From assembly GCA_963844235.1 (NCBI GenBank), contig CAWJNF010000005.1, forward strand, positions 496,001 through 560,000: a DNA stretch of 64,000 bases, read 5' to 3'. This document shows, in pieces, positions 24,060-31,755 of this stretch; the stretch's first letter is position 1, and every line of letters starts with the position of its first letter. The notes under the pieces were generated by a model. It did no database searches, was not told the DNA's origin, and worked only from the letters and a program-made list of their open reading frames with translations. This DNA comes from CAWJNF01 sp963844235 (lineage in GTDB: Bacteria > Actinomycetota > Thermoleophilia > Gaiellales > Gaiellaceae). Made by a program: the position numbers and the translations under genes.

Positions 24060-25661
24060 CTACGTTCGCTCGCCCGCACGCGCCATCGGGAGTTCTCCCC
24101 ATGCGGCGAGCCCGTTCTGCATCGCGAACAGCGCCGCGCCGGCGCGGGTGGACACGCCGATCTTCGCGTACGCGTTCTGGATGTGGCGGTCGGCCGTCTT
24201 GGCCGAGATTCCGAGCGTGCGGGCGACCTGCTTGGTTTGCAGGCCATGTGCGAGGAGCCCGACGACCTCCGCCTCGCGCTCGGTAAGCCCGGCCGGCCGA
24301 TCGACTCGCGGGACCGGCTGCCCGGCCGCCTCCAGCACGGCCGCGACGGCATCGGCATCCAGTCGTCCGGCACGCGCTTCCTGGCCGAGCACGTCGCCGG
24401 CCTGTCCCGGCGATAGCGACCCGCGATGTGGTCTGTGCTCGGTCATCGCGTGATAGGCGTCCGCGGCGGCGAGCACGCGAGCCGGAACCGTCAGGGCGGC
24501 GGCGGTTGCTCCCCGGTGGTATCCGGAGCCGTCGAGTCGCTCGTGGTGAGCGGTGGCGACGGGCCCGTGCGCAGCGAGGAACGGCGAGCGGCTGAGGACG
24601 CGTTCGGTGTGATAGGCATGGAGCCTGACCTGCTCCCACTCGGCCGGGGTCAGCGGCGCGGGCTTCTGCCAGGTGAGCACCGGCACCGCGACGCGGCCCA
24701 CGTCGTGGACGAACGCGCTTCGGCGAACGGTGACGACGTCGGCTTCGTCGAGACGGCACTGCCGCCCGGCCGCTGTCGCGAGCGCAGCGACTCCGGCCGA
24801 GTGGCCGACCAGGTACCGAGACGCGAGATCGGCGAAGTTCCCCATCGCCGCGAGTGCGCGGTCGATCGCCTCGTCCTGGAGCATTACGCGCGGGCTCGGC
24901 TCCAACGCGAGCACGTCATCCCACACCGAGGCGCCAGGCTCGAGCGCGAGGATCTCTGCGGCGTCGTCAGAGAGCCGTGTGGCGATCACCGGGTCGAAGG
25001 CGCCTCCTGCTCGCTCGCGGACGATCTGCGCGGCGAACGCGTCGCCGCCGAGCATCCGCTGGAGCGCTGCATCCCGCGCCACATGCGCGATCCGCACCGG
25101 CAGCGGGAGCTCGTCACCCTTCGCGCTGCTCGCGTGACCCTTGCCGTCCCAGCGCTCGGTGAAGTGCGCGAACTGGGCCCGTACGGCGGCGGAGAGGCCC
25201 AGCCGGTCGCTCAGCATCTGCCCGACCTCGCAGAAAGCGGGGACGAGCCGCTTGAACTCCTTGCCCGCCTTCGGGAGCTTGCGCACGGCCGCAGCGGCGC
25301 GTACCGGCTGCGAGCGACCCGGAGGGGCCAAGGCGCGCATGATCCCTGCCATCGACTCTGCTCGGGACCCGAATCGCGACGGAGCCGCGTGTGTCGTCAG
25401 CGCATCCTGACCACCGAAGAGCTCGGCGGCCCTCTCGGCGCCCGCGGTGCAGCCCACATGGAACAGCAAGCACGTGTAGTACGCCTGCGACGCGGTCTCG
25501 GAGTCCACGCCCAGACGCTCGCTCAGCCGCATCGCGAACAGCGCGCTCTGGAGGCCGTGCTCGAGCGGCACGCCGATGCCGAGATCGGTCGCCAGGGACA
25601 ACGCCGCGACGACCTCCGCGGCGCGGATCTGCTCGCCGCTCGCCGGCGACTCGTGCGCCAC
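24060..25661 (-). CDS. Tandem HD-GYP-like protein with LuxR-type DNA-binding domain
   Basis: This 533-residue protein has an apparent internal duplication. An N-terminal HD-like half (about 10-215: LLFHVGCTAG, FTERWDGKGH) is degenerate. A second half (265-440) keeps FVHDVGRVAVP (H319, D320), AHHERLDGSGY (372-381) and AAADAYHAMTEHRPHR (D401), typical of HD-GYP c-di-GMP phosphodiesterases. The C-terminus (457-520) is a LuxR/FixJ helix-turn-helix (GLTEREAEVVGLLAHGLQ, LGISAKTADRHIQNAYAKIG). It may read or degrade a cyclic nucleotide and control genes directly. The GTG start is 6 bases after a TACCGT box on the minus strand. Divergent from the ArsR gene at 25731. Confidence 0.9.
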   Translation of the reverse strand: MAHESPASGEQIRAAEVVAALSLATDLGIGVPLEHGLQSALFAMRLSERLGVDSETASQAYYTCLLFHVGCTAGAERAAELFGGQDALTTHAAPSRFGSRAESMAGIMRALAPPGRSQPVRAAAAVRKLPKAGKEFKRLVPAFCEVGQMLSDRLGLSAAVRAQFAHFTERWDGKGHASSAKGDELPLPVRIAHVARDAALQRMLGGDAFAAQIVRERAGGAFDPVIATRLSDDAAEILALEPGASVWDDVLALEPSPRVMLQDEAIDRALAAMGNFADLASRYLVGHSAGVAALATAAGRQCRLDEADVVTVRRSAFVHDVGRVAVPVLTWQKPAPLTPAEWEQVRLHAYHTERVLSRSPFLAAHGPVATAHHERLDGSGYHRGATAAALTVPARVLAAADAYHAMTEHRPHRGSLSPGQAGDVLGQEARAGRLDADAVAAVLEAAGQPVPRVDRPAGLTEREAEVVGLLAHGLQTKQVARTLGISAKTADRHIQNAYAKIGVSTRAGAALFAMQNGLAAWGELPMARAGERT

Positions 25662-25667
25662 GACGAG

Positions 25668-25673
25668 ACGGTA
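25668..25673 (-). promoter_or_regulatory. Probable -10 box of the HD-GYP/LuxR gene
   Basis: TACCGT on the minus strand ends 6 bases before the GTG at 25661, again suggesting a leaderless transcript. The divergent ArsR promoter begins only about 20 bases away, so one regulator could affect both genes. Confidence 0.4.
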
Positions 25674-25694
25674 CCCGACGCGACGTGGCCGGTC

Positions 25695-25724
25695 TTGACA
25701 TGTGACTGTTTAGTCACGTATCAT
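25695..25724 (+). promoter_or_regulatory. Promoter of the second ArsR gene with embedded operator
   Basis: TTGACA (25695-25700), 18 bases and TATCAT (25719-25724) end 6 bases before the GTG at 25731. The perfect inverted repeat GTGACT-N4-AGTCAC (25702-25717) fills the space between the two boxes, where a bound repressor would block RNA polymerase. This is the expected position for ArsR autorepression. Confidence 0.75.
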
Positions 25725-25730
25725 GGCGCC

Positions 25731-26051
25731 GTGACCGACGACGACCGCGTGTTCAAGGCCCTTGCCGACCCGACACGCCGCTTCCTCCTCGACCTCCTCT
25801 TCGCGCGTGACGGCCGCACGCTGACGGAGCTCGAGTCGGGGCTGGAGATGACGCGCTTCGGCGTCATGAAGCACCTGCGCGTCCTGGAAGACGCGAGCCT
25901 CGTGGTCGCACGGCGATCGGGCCGAGAGAAGCTGCACTTCTTGAACCCGGTTCCGATCCGCCTGATCCACGACCGGTGGATCGACAAATACACGGCGCGC
26001 CAGGCAGCGGCGCTGGCAGACCTCAAGACGGAACTGGAGGCAACGGCATGA
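25731..26051 (+). CDS. ArsR-family transcriptional regulator (SRPBCC-linked)
   Basis: This 106-residue winged-helix protein contains VFKALADPTRRFLLDLLFARDGRTLTELE and the recognition segment MTRFGVMKHLRVLEDASLVV, then the wing SGREKLHFLNP. There are no metal-binding cysteines. It starts with GTG 25731 at the predicted transcription start, without a Shine-Dalgarno sequence. It overlaps the SRPBCC gene by ATGA, so the two are translated together. Probably autorepressed through the GTGACT/AGTCAC operator. The C-terminal helix (YTARQAAALADLKTELEATA) is probably the dimer interface. Confidence 0.93.
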   Translation: MTDDDRVFKALADPTRRFLLDLLFARDGRTLTELESGLEMTRFGVMKHLRVLEDASLVVARRSGREKLHFLNPVPIRLIHDRWIDKYTARQAAALADLKTELEATA

Positions 26052-26551
26052 CCACGTTGACGGAGACCACCGTGACCACGCAGGTCTACCGGGTGTACAT
26101 CAAGGCGACCCAGCAGGCGATCTGGGACGCCATCACGAGCCCGGAGTGGACGCAGCGCTACGGCTACCAGGCAATCGCCGAGTACGACCTGCAGCCGGGC
26201 GGCAGGTACCGCGGGCTCGCTCCCGAGCACATGCAGGCCATGGGCATGCCCGAGGTGGTCGTCGACGGCGAGGTGCTCGAGGCCGACCCGCCGCGGAAGC
26301 TGGTCCAGACGTGGCGCTTTCTCTGGGACGAGCAGATCGCCGCCGAGGGTCCCACACGTGTCACGTTCGACATCGAGGAGGACGACGGCGGCGTGACGAG
26401 GCTGACCGTCACGCACGAGCTCGAGAACGCGCCGATGACCGCCGCACAGCTGGCGGGCGTCGGGCGGATACGCGAGGGCGGCGGCGGCTGGAGCTGGGTC
26501 CTCAGCGACCTCAAGACCCTGCTCGAGACCGGCGCGGCGCTCGAGGGCTGA
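26048..26551 (+). CDS. SRPBCC / AHSA1-like domain protein
   Basis: This 167-residue helix-grip protein has the opening signature VYRVYIKATQQAIWDAITSPEWTQRYGY and the strand VVDGEVLEADPPRKLVQTWRF. It is coupled to the ArsR gene by ATGA. Its last 17 codons and the 105 bases beyond it are almost identical to 60723-60882, where only this C-terminal tail of the gene survives. The copy here is the intact one. The biochemical role is unknown; ligand binding is typical of the fold. Confidence 0.92.
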   Translation: MTTLTETTVTTQVYRVYIKATQQAIWDAITSPEWTQRYGYQAIAEYDLQPGGRYRGLAPEHMQAMGMPEVVVDGEVLEADPPRKLVQTWRFLWDEQIAAEGPTRVTFDIEEDDGGVTRLTVTHELENAPMTAAQLAGVGRIREGGGGWSWVLSDLKTLLETGAALEG

Positions 26552-26657
26552 CGGTGCTACGGGTGGAGGCCCTGCGCGAGCCGGGCCTCCACCTCCCGAT
26601 CGCACGCCGTGGCGCGCTCGAGCAGCAGGTCGCGTACGCCGACGTTGTGGGTGAGCG
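26499..26657. repeat. Copy 1 of a 159-base duplicated junction
   Basis: This segment matches 60723-60882 with one single-base indel and about three substitutions. It spans the end of the SRPBCC gene and, on the other strand, the end of an ECF42-type sigma gene. A second, shorter match follows (26661-26700 with 61172-61211). Confidence 0.9.
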
Positions 26658-26720
26658 TGGCGCGGCCTGGAGCGCGTACGGGCTGAGCGCGCTCCCAAGG
26701 TCCCACCCGGGCAGGGCGGC
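26557..26720 (-). pseudogene. C-terminal remnant of an ECF42-type sigma factor gene
   Basis: The minus-strand reading LTHNVGVRDLLLERATACDR and EVEARLAQGLHP, ending at 26557, equals the C-terminus of the intact sigma gene at 60782-62077. A second fragment, LGSALSPYALQAA, further upstream matches an internal part of that protein, so about 270 bases between them have been deleted and the frame is disrupted. Everything further 5' is gone. The relic faces the intact SRPBCC gene in the same convergent arrangement as at the other locus. Confidence 0.8.
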
Positions 26721-26898
26721 AACCACGATGTCCAACTTCTGCTGCGCCTTGAGTGTGCGTACGTCGTTGCTTGCTCAACGTAATCTCCTCCTCGTCGAGC
26801 GGCCCATCCTGGGCGCCTCGCGACGTAGGTGTCGATGCAGGACCCGGGTGCAGGCCAGGCGCTTCGTCCGGTCCAACACACGAATTCAGGAGGCCGAT

Positions 26899-28449
26899 AT
26901 GCCAGTCCAGCCGCCCAGCGACTCCGTCCTCCACGAGACGGCCGCGCGCTTCGGCTTCGAACTCTCGGACGAGGAGCTCGCCGACTATCGCCACCTGATC
27001 GGAGGCCTGCTCGCCTCGTACGACCGCCTCGATCAGCTCGCCGAGCCGAAGCTGCCGGTCAACTACCCGCGTACGGGGGGATACCGGCCCTCGCCTGAAG
27101 AGAATCCACTGAACGCCTGGTACTGGCGTTGCTCCATCGAAGGCGCCAGCACGGGCAAGCTGGCCGGAAAGACCGTTGCTGTCAAGGACAACGTCGCCGT
27201 GGCGGGCGTGCCGATGATGAATGGAACCTCGCTGCTCGAAGGATTCGTGCCCGACGTCGACGCAACGATCGTCACTCGGATCCTCGACGCCGGGGGCGAG
27301 ATCATCGGCAAGGCCGTCTGCGAGCACCTCTGCTTCTCAGGCGGGAGCCACACGGCCGATACGGGGCCGACTCTCAACCCGCACGACTCGACGCGCTCGG
27401 CCGGAGGCTCGTCGAGCGGCAGTGCTGCGCTCGTCGTCGCCGGCGAGTGCGACATGGCCATCGGGGGAGACCAGGGCGGCTCGATCCGCATGCCGAGTTC
27501 GTACTCAGGGGCCTACGGCTTGAAGCCGACCTACGGTCTCGTCCCATACACCGGCGTCTTCCCGATCGAGCGAACGCTCGACCACGTAGGCCCGATCGCC
27601 GCCACGGTCACCGACTGCGCGCTCCTCCTCGACGCCATTGCTGGACCAGACGGCCACGATCCGCGCCAAATGGACGTCGAGGTCGACGATTACCTGAGCA
27701 ACATCGACGGCGACATCGCCGGTCTGCGAGTGGGTGTAGTCGAGGAGGGCTTCGGCTGGCCCAATTCAGACGCAGACGTCGACGCGAGCGTGCGCGGGAC
27801 GGCCGAGAGGCTGAAGGCGCTCGGGGCGACCGTCGAGAATGTCTCCATCCCGTGGCACCGCGACGGCCAGCACGTCTGGACCGGGATCGGCATCGAGGGA
27901 GCCCTCGACCTCATGATCCGCGGCAACGGCGGCGGCACCAATGCGAAGGGCTACTACGACACGGCTCTGATGGAGGCGTATGGCCGCGGCCGCCTGCTGA
28001 ACGCGAACAACTTCGCGGTCACGATCAAGCTCGTGATCCTCCTCGCCCAGTACCTGCAAAGGCACTACGGGGGCCGGTACTACGCCAAGGCGCGGAACCT
28101 GGCTGGGCCGCTCGCGGCTGCCTATGACGATGCGCTGTTCACGCACGACGTCCTCGTCATGCCGACGACGCCGATGAAGGCGACTCTTCTGCCGGCACCG
28201 GACGCCTCGCGCGAAGAATTCGTCCTGCGAGCCTTCGAGCCGACCGCGAACACCTGCCCGTTCGACGTGACCGGGCATCCCGCGATGAACATTCCCTGCG
28301 CGATGTCAGAGGGCTTGCCAGTCGGACTCATGGCGATCGGATCCCGGTGGGGTGAGGCTGGGCTCCTACGCTTTGCCCGCGCGTGCGAGACAAGCTTCGC
28401 TCCCCCCGTCGGACGTCGCGAACGCCCCGCCACCGGCGGCCGAGCCTGA
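26899..28449 (+). CDS. Amidase (amidase-signature family, Rhodococcus nitrile-pathway type)
   Basis: This 516-residue enzyme hydrolyses an amide to the carboxylic acid and ammonia. The Ser-cisSer-Lys triad is visible: Lys96 (VAVKDNVA), Ser171 (SAGGSSSGS) and Ser195 (GGDQGGSIRMP). These numbers coincide with those I recall for the Rhodococcus sp. N-771 amidase, which works downstream of nitrile hydratase. A long N-terminal helical region (1-80) and DHVGPIAATVTDCALLLDAIAG are also typical of that group. The ATG has an AGGAGG ribosome site. It is first in a run of catabolic genes, 30 kb from the nitrile hydratase. Substrate not predictable; aromatic or aliphatic amides are possible. Confidence 0.95.
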   Translation: MPVQPPSDSVLHETAARFGFELSDEELADYRHLIGGLLASYDRLDQLAEPKLPVNYPRTGGYRPSPEENPLNAWYWRCSIEGASTGKLAGKTVAVKDNVAVAGVPMMNGTSLLEGFVPDVDATIVTRILDAGGEIIGKAVCEHLCFSGGSHTADTGPTLNPHDSTRSAGGSSSGSAALVVAGECDMAIGGDQGGSIRMPSSYSGAYGLKPTYGLVPYTGVFPIERTLDHVGPIAATVTDCALLLDAIAGPDGHDPRQMDVEVDDYLSNIDGDIAGLRVGVVEEGFGWPNSDADVDASVRGTAERLKALGATVENVSIPWHRDGQHVWTGIGIEGALDLMIRGNGGGTNAKGYYDTALMEAYGRGRLLNANNFAVTIKLVILLAQYLQRHYGGRYYAKARNLAGPLAAAYDDALFTHDVLVMPTTPMKATLLPAPDASREEFVLRAFEPTANTCPFDVTGHPAMNIPCAMSEGLPVGLMAIGSRWGEAGLLRFARACETSFAPPVGRRERPATGGRA

Positions 28450-28552
28450 CAGGATGGCTGCCTCACCGCGGTCGGATACCTCTCCTCCACGAGGATCCCT
28501 CGCGGAAGGCGACCGCGGGGCAAGACCACGCTGAATCGGAATGACGTCACGT

Positions 28553-28558
28553 TAGACT
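28553..28558 (+). promoter_or_regulatory. Probable -10 box of the CoA-transferase / Mo-hydroxylase operon
   Basis: TAGACT ends 6 bases before the GTG at 28565, suggesting a leaderless transcript starting the gene series 28565-34051. No good -35 is visible, so an activator may be needed. Confidence 0.4.
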
Positions 28559-28564
28559 GTCGCC

Positions 28565-29509
28565 GTGAGCGAGAGGGATGTCCAGTGGTCGTCCCACAAT
28601 CGCTCCCGGTCGGCCGGTTCAAAGGTGATGGAGCTCGCTGACGCGGCGCGTCTCGTGGAGGATGGCGATACCGTCGCGATCGGAGGCTGCCTTTATTCCC
28701 GGACGCCCTGGGCGATGCTGCTCGAGCTCCTACGCGCCGGGCGGCGGGAGCTGACTCTCACGCGGAACCTGATGTGCTACGAGGCTGAGCTCTTCCTGAC
28801 GCGGGGCGCCGCGAATCGGCTGATCACGAGCTGGGTGGGCATCGGGCTGCTCTGGGGGATCCCCAAGGTCTTCCGGGAGCTCGTCGAGAGCGGGCGCGCG
28901 AGCTACGACGAGTGGAGCCACCTATCGCTCGGGCTGCGATATCGAGCTGCTGCTATGGGCGTGCCCTTCCTGCCAACGAGGTCGCTGCTCGGCTCCGACC
29001 TCTTCCAGCTCACGGGAGCGAAGGAGATGACTTGCCCATTCACCGGCGAGCGTCTCTGCCTCGTCCCTGCGCTCGTCCCGGACGTCGCCCTGATCCATGC
29101 CCACCGGGCCGATGTGAACGGAAACGCGAAGATCGACGGGCCGCCGTACATGGACCGTGAGCTCGCTGCCGCCGCGCGGCGGGTGATCCTCACGGTGGAG
29201 GAGATCGTCCCCGAGGAAGCAATCGTGCGCGGCGCGGAACAGACGGTCGTGCCGCACTTCCTCGTCGACTCGGTCGTGGAGGTCCCCTACGGCTCGTTCC
29301 CGCACGAGTGCTACGGGCTCTACGAGGCCTGGTTCGACCACTTCGAGGACTACATGCAGCTCGTCAACGAGAAGGGGCTCGCCGGCGTCGAGGAGTACGT
29401 GCGAAGGTGCGTCGACGAGCCGGGGTCGTTCGCAGGCTTCCTTGATCGCGTCGGAGCCGAGGTGCTGCTCGAGCAGCGCGACAAGGTGGCGGAGCTCGTG
29501 CCGGAATGA
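28565..29509 (+). CDS. CoA-transferase, alpha subunit (glutaconate-type, family I)
   Basis: This is a 314-residue subunit A of a two-subunit family I CoA-transferase, which moves CoA between acyl-CoA and a free acid. Family features are GDTVAIGGCLYSRTPWAMLLELLRAGR at the N-terminus and VALIHAHRADVNGNAKIDGP in the middle. The C-terminal part (FPHECYGLYEAWFDHFEDYM) resembles GctA-like proteins from aromatic or steroid catabolism. It overlaps the beta-subunit gene by ATGA. In this cluster it probably activates an acid product of the nitrile/amide pathway; substrate inferred only. Confidence 0.9.
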   Translation: MSERDVQWSSHNRSRSAGSKVMELADAARLVEDGDTVAIGGCLYSRTPWAMLLELLRAGRRELTLTRNLMCYEAELFLTRGAANRLITSWVGIGLLWGIPKVFRELVESGRASYDEWSHLSLGLRYRAAAMGVPFLPTRSLLGSDLFQLTGAKEMTCPFTGERLCLVPALVPDVALIHAHRADVNGNAKIDGPPYMDRELAAAARRVILTVEEIVPEEAIVRGAEQTVVPHFLVDSVVEVPYGSFPHECYGLYEAWFDHFEDYMQLVNEKGLAGVEEYVRRCVDEPGSFAGFLDRVGAEVLLEQRDKVAELVPE

Positions 29510-30330
29510 GCGCATCGGCCCCCTGGACGCGCGACGAGGCGATGATCCTGGCGGGAAGCCGGCTGTTGCTCGACAACCGGGTCGTGTTCGCCGGCGTCGG
29601 CGCGCCGCTCGTGGCGAGCGTGCTCGCCCAGCAGCTCCACGCGCCCAATCTGACGATCGTGCTCGAGGGCGGCTTCGTCGGTCCGCGGATGCTCGGCGGC
29701 AAGCTGCCGATCTCCACGAACGAGATGCGGGCGGCCCGCCACGCCGTCATGCTCACCGGCATCGTGGACGTCTTCCTCTACAGCCAGCGGGGGCTGTTCG
29801 ACTACGGCTTCGTCGGGGCGGCGCAGATCGACCGCTACGGCAACGTGAACACGAGCTTCATCGGGACGCCCGAGCGACCGAAGGTGCGTCTTCCCGGCAG
29901 CGGCGGAGCGAACGACATCGTCTCCCTTTGCCGCGAAATCTTCGTGATGACGAAGCACGAGCGTCGGCGGTTCGTCGAGCGCGTGGATTTCGTCACGAGC
30001 CCCGGCTACCTCGAAGGGGGCGACTCGCGGGAGCGGGCGGGCCTTCGGCAGGGTCGACCCGTGTGCGTGCTCACCGACCTGGCGATCCTGGGCTTCGATG
30101 CGGAGACCCGCAGTATGCGCTTGGATGCCCTGCAGCCGGGGGTGAGCGTGGACGAGGTCGTCGACTCGACCGGGTTCGAGCTCCTCGTGCCGGAATCCGT
30201 CCCGGAGTTGCCCACGCCGTCCAAAGAGGAGCTCACCGCTCTGAGACGGCTGCAGGAAGGCGAGACGCCTGCGGTCGCGCGCCCCCCCGAAGCGGTCCGG
30301 GCCGAGCTCACGGGCAAGATCGGTACGTGA
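29506..30330 (+). CDS. CoA-transferase, beta subunit (glutaconate-type, family I)
   Basis: This 274-residue partner subunit carries the catalytic glutamate: Glu54 in LTIVLEGGFVGPR, at the same number as the active-site Glu of Acidaminococcus glutaconate CoA-transferase GctB as I recall it. Further family segments are DYGFVGAAQIDRYGNVNTSFIG and LPGSGGANDIVSL. It starts inside the stop of the alpha gene. About 40 bases separate it from the following molybdenum hydroxylase genes, so it is probably part of the same transcript. Confidence 0.92.
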   Translation: MSASAPWTRDEAMILAGSRLLLDNRVVFAGVGAPLVASVLAQQLHAPNLTIVLEGGFVGPRMLGGKLPISTNEMRAARHAVMLTGIVDVFLYSQRGLFDYGFVGAAQIDRYGNVNTSFIGTPERPKVRLPGSGGANDIVSLCREIFVMTKHERRRFVERVDFVTSPGYLEGGDSRERAGLRQGRPVCVLTDLAILGFDAETRSMRLDALQPGVSVDEVVDSTGFELLVPESVPELPTPSKEELTALRRLQEGETPAVARPPEAVRAELTGKIGT

Positions 30331-30367
30331 TGAGCCGCAGCCAACCGGACCGCACCGTTGCCGGCTG

Positions 30368-31246
30368 ATGGTCGCCGCCCCATTCGAGTACCTGCCGGCG
30401 TTGTCGTGGCAGGAGGCGGTCGAGCTCCTCGAGGCGCACGGAGAGGATGCCAGGGTCATCGCCGGTGGCCAGAGTCTCGTTCCGATGATGACGCTTCGGC
30501 TGGCCACGCCGACCGCGCTCATTGACGTCGGGCGAGCCGGCGCGCCCTCCATCGAGCGTGAAGACGGGCAGGTCGTGATCGGCGCTCTCACCCGCCATGC
30601 CGATCTCGAACGCTCGCCCGTGCTCGCCGAGTGCTGCCCCATCGTCCCCGAGGCGGCGCGCTGGATCGGCAACCTTCGCGTGCGGCACCGCGGCACGATC
30701 GGGGGGAGCCTCGCGCACGCCGACCCTTCGGCCGAGCTCGCTTGCGTTGTCGTGGCGCTCGGCGGCACCGTCCGGGCACTGGGTCCGGCGGGCACGCGGC
30801 GTATCGCCGCCGCCGAGTTCTTCGAGAGCCACTTCACGACGGCGCTTCGCGCGAGCGAGGTCGTGACGGCGGTCGAGCTACCTGTCATCCGGCAGGGGAC
30901 AGGCTGGTCGTTCCAGGAGCTCGTTCGCCGCAGCGGCGATTTCGCGGTCGTCGAGGTGGCTGCGCTGGTCGAGCTCGAAGCGGACGGCAGGACATGCCGC
31001 CGAGCGTGCCTCGTTGCCGGGGCCGTGGGCGAGCGCCCGGTAGAGCTGGCAGAGGCAGCCGCCGCGGTCGCCGGCGAGCCGCCCGGCGAAGCGGCTGCCG
31101 AGGCCGGCCGGCGCGCCGCGCGGGCGGTGGACCCACCCACCGACGTTCACGCTTCCGGTGACTACCGGCGAGAGATGCTCGAGCTGCTGACGCGCCGTGC
31201 CGTGCTGGAGGCAGCTTCGCGCGCTGTTCCCGAGCTCACGCCGTGA
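30368..31246 (+). CDS. Molybdenum hydroxylase set 1, FAD subunit (CoxM-like)
   Basis: This is a 292-residue medium subunit of a xanthine dehydrogenase/CO-dehydrogenase-family enzyme. It binds FAD and passes electrons from the iron-sulfur subunit to an external acceptor. The two FAD pyrophosphate motifs are present: IAGGQSLVPMM near residue 32 and GTIGGSLAHADPSAEL near 110. DYRREM at the C-terminus is also typical. It overlaps the small-subunit gene by GTGA. Together with the next two genes it forms a complete three-subunit hydroxylase. Confidence 0.94.
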   Translation: MVAAPFEYLPALSWQEAVELLEAHGEDARVIAGGQSLVPMMTLRLATPTALIDVGRAGAPSIEREDGQVVIGALTRHADLERSPVLAECCPIVPEAARWIGNLRVRHRGTIGGSLAHADPSAELACVVVALGGTVRALGPAGTRRIAAAEFFESHFTTALRASEVVTAVELPVIRQGTGWSFQELVRRSGDFAVVEVAALVELEADGRTCRRACLVAGAVGERPVELAEAAAAVAGEPPGEAAAEAGRRAARAVDPPTDVHASGDYRREMLELLTRRAVLEAASRAVPELTP

Positions 31247-31755
31247 AGCTGCCCGTTCGGTTCGAGTTGAACGGCCAGTCGGTCGAGGTGTGGGTCTCGA
31301 CCAGCGAGACGCTTGTCGAGGCACTCCGCGATGAGCTCGGGGCGACCGAGGTCAAGATCGGCTGCGGCGAGGGCGTATGCGGGACGTGCACGGTGCTCCT
31401 GGACGGGGATACCGTCAGCGCGTGCACGCTCTTCGCCGTCCAGGCCGAAGGCCGGGCGGTCACAACCGTCAAGGGACTCGCCCGCGACGTCGCCGGCTTG
31501 CACCCCCTGCAGGAGAGCTTTCTCGCCCACGGCGCGGCTCAGTGCGGCTTCTGCATCCCGGGGATGCTGCTCGCCGCGTACGAGCTCATACAGGAGGAAC
31601 CGGGGGCAACCCGCGACGCCATTCGCGGTGCCCTCGCCGGCAACCTCTGCCGTTGCACGGGCTACACGAAGATCGTAGACGCCGTCGAGGCGTACGCGCG
31701 GAGCCAGATCGCGGCGACTGCCGTCGGGGGCGAGGCAGATGAGCACGGATCCTGA
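31243..31755 (+). CDS. Molybdenum hydroxylase set 1, [2Fe-2S] subunit (CoxS-like)
   Basis: This 170-residue small subunit carries two [2Fe-2S] clusters. The plant-type site is CGEGVCGTCTV with a distal Cys (VSAC), and the second site is CGFCIPG plus LCRCTGYTKIV. The start GTG overlaps the FAD-subunit stop. Its C-terminal tail overlaps the large-subunit start by 17 bases. Electrons move from the Mo centre through these clusters to FAD. Confidence 0.95.
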   Translation: MKLPVRFELNGQSVEVWVSTSETLVEALRDELGATEVKIGCGEGVCGTCTVLLDGDTVSACTLFAVQAEGRAVTTVKGLARDVAGLHPLQESFLAHGAAQCGFCIPGMLLAAYELIQEEPGATRDAIRGALAGNLCRCTGYTKIVDAVEAYARSQIAATAVGGEADEHGS

